DNA of 15,711 nt from contig JBIOVQ010000019.1 of assembly GCA_044867805.1 (NCBI GenBank), positions 1 to 15,711 of the forward strand, given 5' to 3'. A program made the translations under genes and the position numbers. The notes under the pieces are model-generated. The model was not told where the DNA came from. It did no database searches and saw only the letters and a program-made list of their open reading frames with translations. Positions 13,898 to 15,711 of this stretch are shown here, in pieces. Numbering within the stretch: the first letter of the stretch is position 1; each line of letters begins with the position of its first letter. This stretch comes from SG8-41 sp044867805. Lineage in GTDB: Bacteria > Pseudomonadota > Gammaproteobacteria > Burkholderiales > SG8-41.

Positions 13898-14737
13898 TCA
13901 GACCGGCGTGTCGCCCGCCAGCGTGACGCGGTGCATGACGCGCCGGAAGCCGTGATAGTCGTTGACCGGGTAGTGCTGGGTGCAGCGGTTGTCCCAGAAC
14001 GCGAGCGAGCCGGGCTCCCAGCGATAGCGGCAGGTGAACTCCGCCTTGACCTGGTGGCGGAACAGGAAATCGAGCAATGGGGCGCTTTCCTCGACCGTGA
14101 AGCCCCTGAACTGGGTCGTATGGCCGGCATTGACATAGAGTGCCTTGCGCCCGGTCTCGGGATGCGTCCTGACGACCGGATGCTCCCCGGTCAAAGGCTT
14201 GGTCTCCACGCCTGCTGCGCGCAGCCGGTCTTCCCGGCTGCGCGTGACCTCCGCCTTGGTCGAAGAGTTGATGCCGACAAGGCCGGCGAGGACCTGCTTC
14301 AACCGATCCGACAGGGATTCGTACGCGAGGTACTGGTTGGCGAACAGCGTGTCGCCTCCGTGCGGCGGTGTTTCCACCGCGTAGAGCATGCTCGCCATCG
14401 GCGGGCGCTCGAGATACGTGGTATCGGAATGCCACACGCCGCCGAAATTCACCCGCTCGTGCTCCAGCTTGACGACCGGTGTTATCAAGGGACATTCGGG
14501 CAGCCCCTTGAGCTGCGGGTACTCCATGGGCTCGCCGAACCGCCGCGCGAAGTCGAGCTGCGCCTGCGGGGTCAGCTCCTGCCTGCGGATGAAGATCACC
14601 AGGTGATCGAGCAAGGCCTGGCGTATCTCGGCAACGACGGCGCCCGCGAGCGATTGCGCGACATCGACACCGCCGACTTCCGCCCCGAGCGCGCCGGCGA
14701 TCGGGCGAACTTCGATGTAACGATAGTTCCTCTCCAT
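13898..14737 (-). CDS. TauD/TfdA family Fe(II)/2-oxoglutarate-dependent dioxygenase
   Basis: This 279-residue protein carries the facial triad of the TauD family: H103 and D105 in VWHSDTTY, and the distal histidine 255 in WDNRCTQHY. It also has R270 in RRVMHR, which binds 2-oxoglutarate in TauD. The N-terminal IEVRPIAGALGAEVGGVD is typical. Such enzymes couple decarboxylation of 2-oxoglutarate to substrate hydroxylation, for example of taurine, alkylsulfates or 2,4-D. The substrate cannot be read from the sequence. No sulfonate transport genes are nearby; the only visible partner is the CoA-transferase upstream. The ATG has no Shine-Dalgarno, and two TGACGGC heptamers end directly before it. 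An alternative start was sought but MERNYRYIEVRPIAG fits the family. Confidence 0.92.
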   Translation of the reverse strand: MERNYRYIEVRPIAGALGAEVGGVDVAQSLAGAVVAEIRQALLDHLVIFIRRQELTPQAQLDFARRFGEPMEYPQLKGLPECPLITPVVKLEHERVNFGGVWHSDTTYLERPPMASMLYAVETPPHGGDTLFANQYLAYESLSDRLKQVLAGLVGINSSTKAEVTRSREDRLRAAGVETKPLTGEHPVVRTHPETGRKALYVNAGHTTQFRGFTVEESAPLLDFLFRHQVKAEFTCRYRWEPGSLAFWDNRCTQHYPVNDYHGFRRVMHRVTLAGDTPV

Positions 14738-14738
14738 A

Positions 14739-14840
14739 GCCGTCAGCCGTCAGACGCCAGTCACGGCTACAAGCTGCAAGCTACAGGCTGCAAGCTCCAA
14801 GTACAAGCGCTTGAAGCTTGTGGCTTGAAGCTTGGAGCTC
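14739..14840. repeat. Double heptamer array F (GCCGTCA and inverted CAAGCTG families)
   Basis: Period-7 units run from 14739: GCCGTCA, GCCGTCA, GACGCCA, GTCACGG (to 14766), with no convincing inverted partner. A second word follows: CAAGCTG, CAAGCTA, CAGGCTG, CAAGCTC at 14770-14797, then the inverse GCTTGAA, GCTTGTG, GCTTGAA, GCTTGGA at 14809-14836. The centre is the palindrome CAAGCGCTTG (14804-14813), and AGCTCCAAG 14793-14801 pairs perfectly with 14831-14839. The array fills most of the gap between the CoA-transferase and dioxygenase genes and reaches to two bases before the dioxygenase ATG. Confidence 0.88.
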
Positions 14841-14868
14841 CGCGTCGCGTCACGCATCATCGTGTCAC

Positions 14869-15711
14869 TCAGATTACTTTTGCTTCCCGCAACGCACATA
14901 TCCTCGCGCTATCGTAGCCGAGCCCGCGGAGTATCTCCTCTGTGTGCTCGCCGAGACCCGGCGCCGCGCGCGCCGGCGCCTCCTCACCCTCGCACCGCAC
15001 GGGAGGAGCGACCATGCGGAATGTCCCGCGTGTCCGGTGCGGGAGCGCCTGCAACCGCCCGTGGTCCTTCACGAAGGGATTTTCCAGGGCCTGCGCGAGG
15101 TCGTTGATGGGGGCCGCCGGCACCGCGCCCGCGAAGTGCGTGAGCCACTCTCCTGTGGTACGCAGCCCCAGTTCGACATCGAGGAGCCCGGTCAGGGCCT
15201 CCCGGTGCTTCAGGCGATCGGGAAACCGCCGAAAGCGCGCATCGTCGACCCACTCGGGCCGTCCCAGCTTCGCGCACAGCGCCGGCCAGAATTTCTCCTT
15301 GTTGCACATGATGTAGATCCAGCCATCGCGCGTGCGGTAGAGCTGGCAGGGCGTCAGCGCCGGGTGCGCCGAGCGCGGCAGGCGCTCGGTGACAACGCCT
15401 TCATTCAAATACCAGGTAGCGAGATAGGACGTGTTGTGGAGCGCCATGTCGAACAGGCTCACGTCGATGTCCCGCCCAACGCCGGTGGTGCGCGCTGCGG
15501 TGAGGGCTGCCAGCAGCGCGTAGGCCAGCCCGAGCCCCGTCATCAGGTCCACGAGCGAGAGGCCAAAGCGCGCCGGGGGCGTCCCGGGCTCGCCGGTCAG
15601 CGAAAAATAGCCGGCCTCCGCCTGCATGAGGTAGTCGAAACCCGGCCAGTCGGCGCGCGGGCCGCTGCGCCCGTATGCCGAAAGGTGCGCGCACACGATC
15701 TTCGGGTTCAC
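14869..15711 (-). CDS. CaiB/BaiF (class III) CoA-transferase, N-terminus outside window
   Basis: The 280 visible residues are the C-terminal two-thirds of a family usually about 380-420 long. The frame is open at the window edge, so the GTG-AAC at the edge is not the start. Motifs are AYGRSGPRADWPGFDYLMQA, then FGLSLVDLMTGLGLAYALLAAL, and GRDIDVSLFDMAL, whose aspartate (visible residue 88) aligns by context with the catalytic Asp of formyl-CoA transferase. The family-typical APINDLAQALENPFVKDHG and GLGEHTEEILRGLGY follow. These enzymes move CoA between carboxylic acids in the cytosol. The substrate is unknown. It is followed after 131 bases, occupied by array F, by the dioxygenase gene. The two may act in one catabolic route, but that rests on adjacency only. 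Confidence 0.93.
   Translation of the reverse strand: MNPKIVCAHLSAYGRSGPRADWPGFDYLMQAEAGYFSLTGEPGTPPARFGLSLVDLMTGLGLAYALLAALTAARTTGVGRDIDVSLFDMALHNTSYLATWYLNEGVVTERLPRSAHPALTPCQLYRTRDGWIYIMCNKEKFWPALCAKLGRPEWVDDARFRRFPDRLKHREALTGLLDVELGLRTTGEWLTHFAGAVPAAPINDLAQALENPFVKDHGRLQALPHRTRGTFRMVAPPVRCEGEEAPARAAPGLGEHTEEILRGLGYDSARICALREAKVI

Overview
This window is a block of conserved housekeeping genes from a high-GC proteobacterium, most likely a betaproteobacterium (Burkholderiales/Nitrosomonadales-like). The support is gene order and content: ndk, rlmN, pilF/pilW, rodZ, ispG, hisS, yfgM, bamB, der, hfq, hflX, hflK, hflC, a DUF2065 gene and hisZ all lie on the minus strand. The class is my inference; no rRNA or tRNA gene is present to confirm it.

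Layout from right to left, the direction of transcription. A CaiB/BaiF CoA-transferase cut by the window end (14869-15711) and a TauD/TfdA dioxygenase (13898-14737) form the only accessory-looking part. Next comes the tight group ndk-rlmN-pilF-rodZ (13759-10533), whose genes overlap by 1 or 4 bases or are 1 base apart. Then follow ispG (isoprenoid synthesis), hisS (histidyl-tRNA synthetase), yfgM and bamB (envelope chaperone function and outer-membrane protein assembly) and der (50S ribosome assembly). The last group is hfq-hflX-hflK-hflC-DUF2065: an RNA chaperone, a ribosome-associated GTPase, the membrane complex that modulates FtsH, and a small membrane protein. The first 47 codons of hisZ lie at the left edge. 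Every gene is on the minus strand; the long plus-strand ORFs are GC-rich shadows.

The most unusual content is between the genes. Six gaps hold the same architecture built from different words: a short array of a 7-, 9- or 10-base unit, a spacer, then the same unit array inverted. The words are GATACGG (hisZ/DUF2065 gap), GCCAAGACG-like (der/bamB), TGATTCG (yfgM/hisS and again hisS/ispG), GCAGATAAAC (ispG/rodZ), and CAAGCTG plus GCCGTCA (tauD/caiB). Five of the six are followed on one side by a T-rich tract. One supplies the hisS stop codon, and two run up to, or within about a dozen bases of, a start codon that lacks a visible Shine-Dalgarno sequence. Such arrays could be hairpin terminators, mRNA-stability or attenuation elements, or footprints of an unidentified short-repeat-generating process.

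A second oddity is inside rlmN: an in-frame stretch between the radical-SAM cysteine motif and the next conserved block, about 20 residues longer than in E. coli. Its DNA folds into three consecutive perfect hairpins with 3-base loops, which looks like a small palindromic element inserted into a coding sequence. No CRISPR array, insertion sequence, phage gene, tRNA or rRNA was seen, and there is no gene-free stretch longer than about 220 bases.
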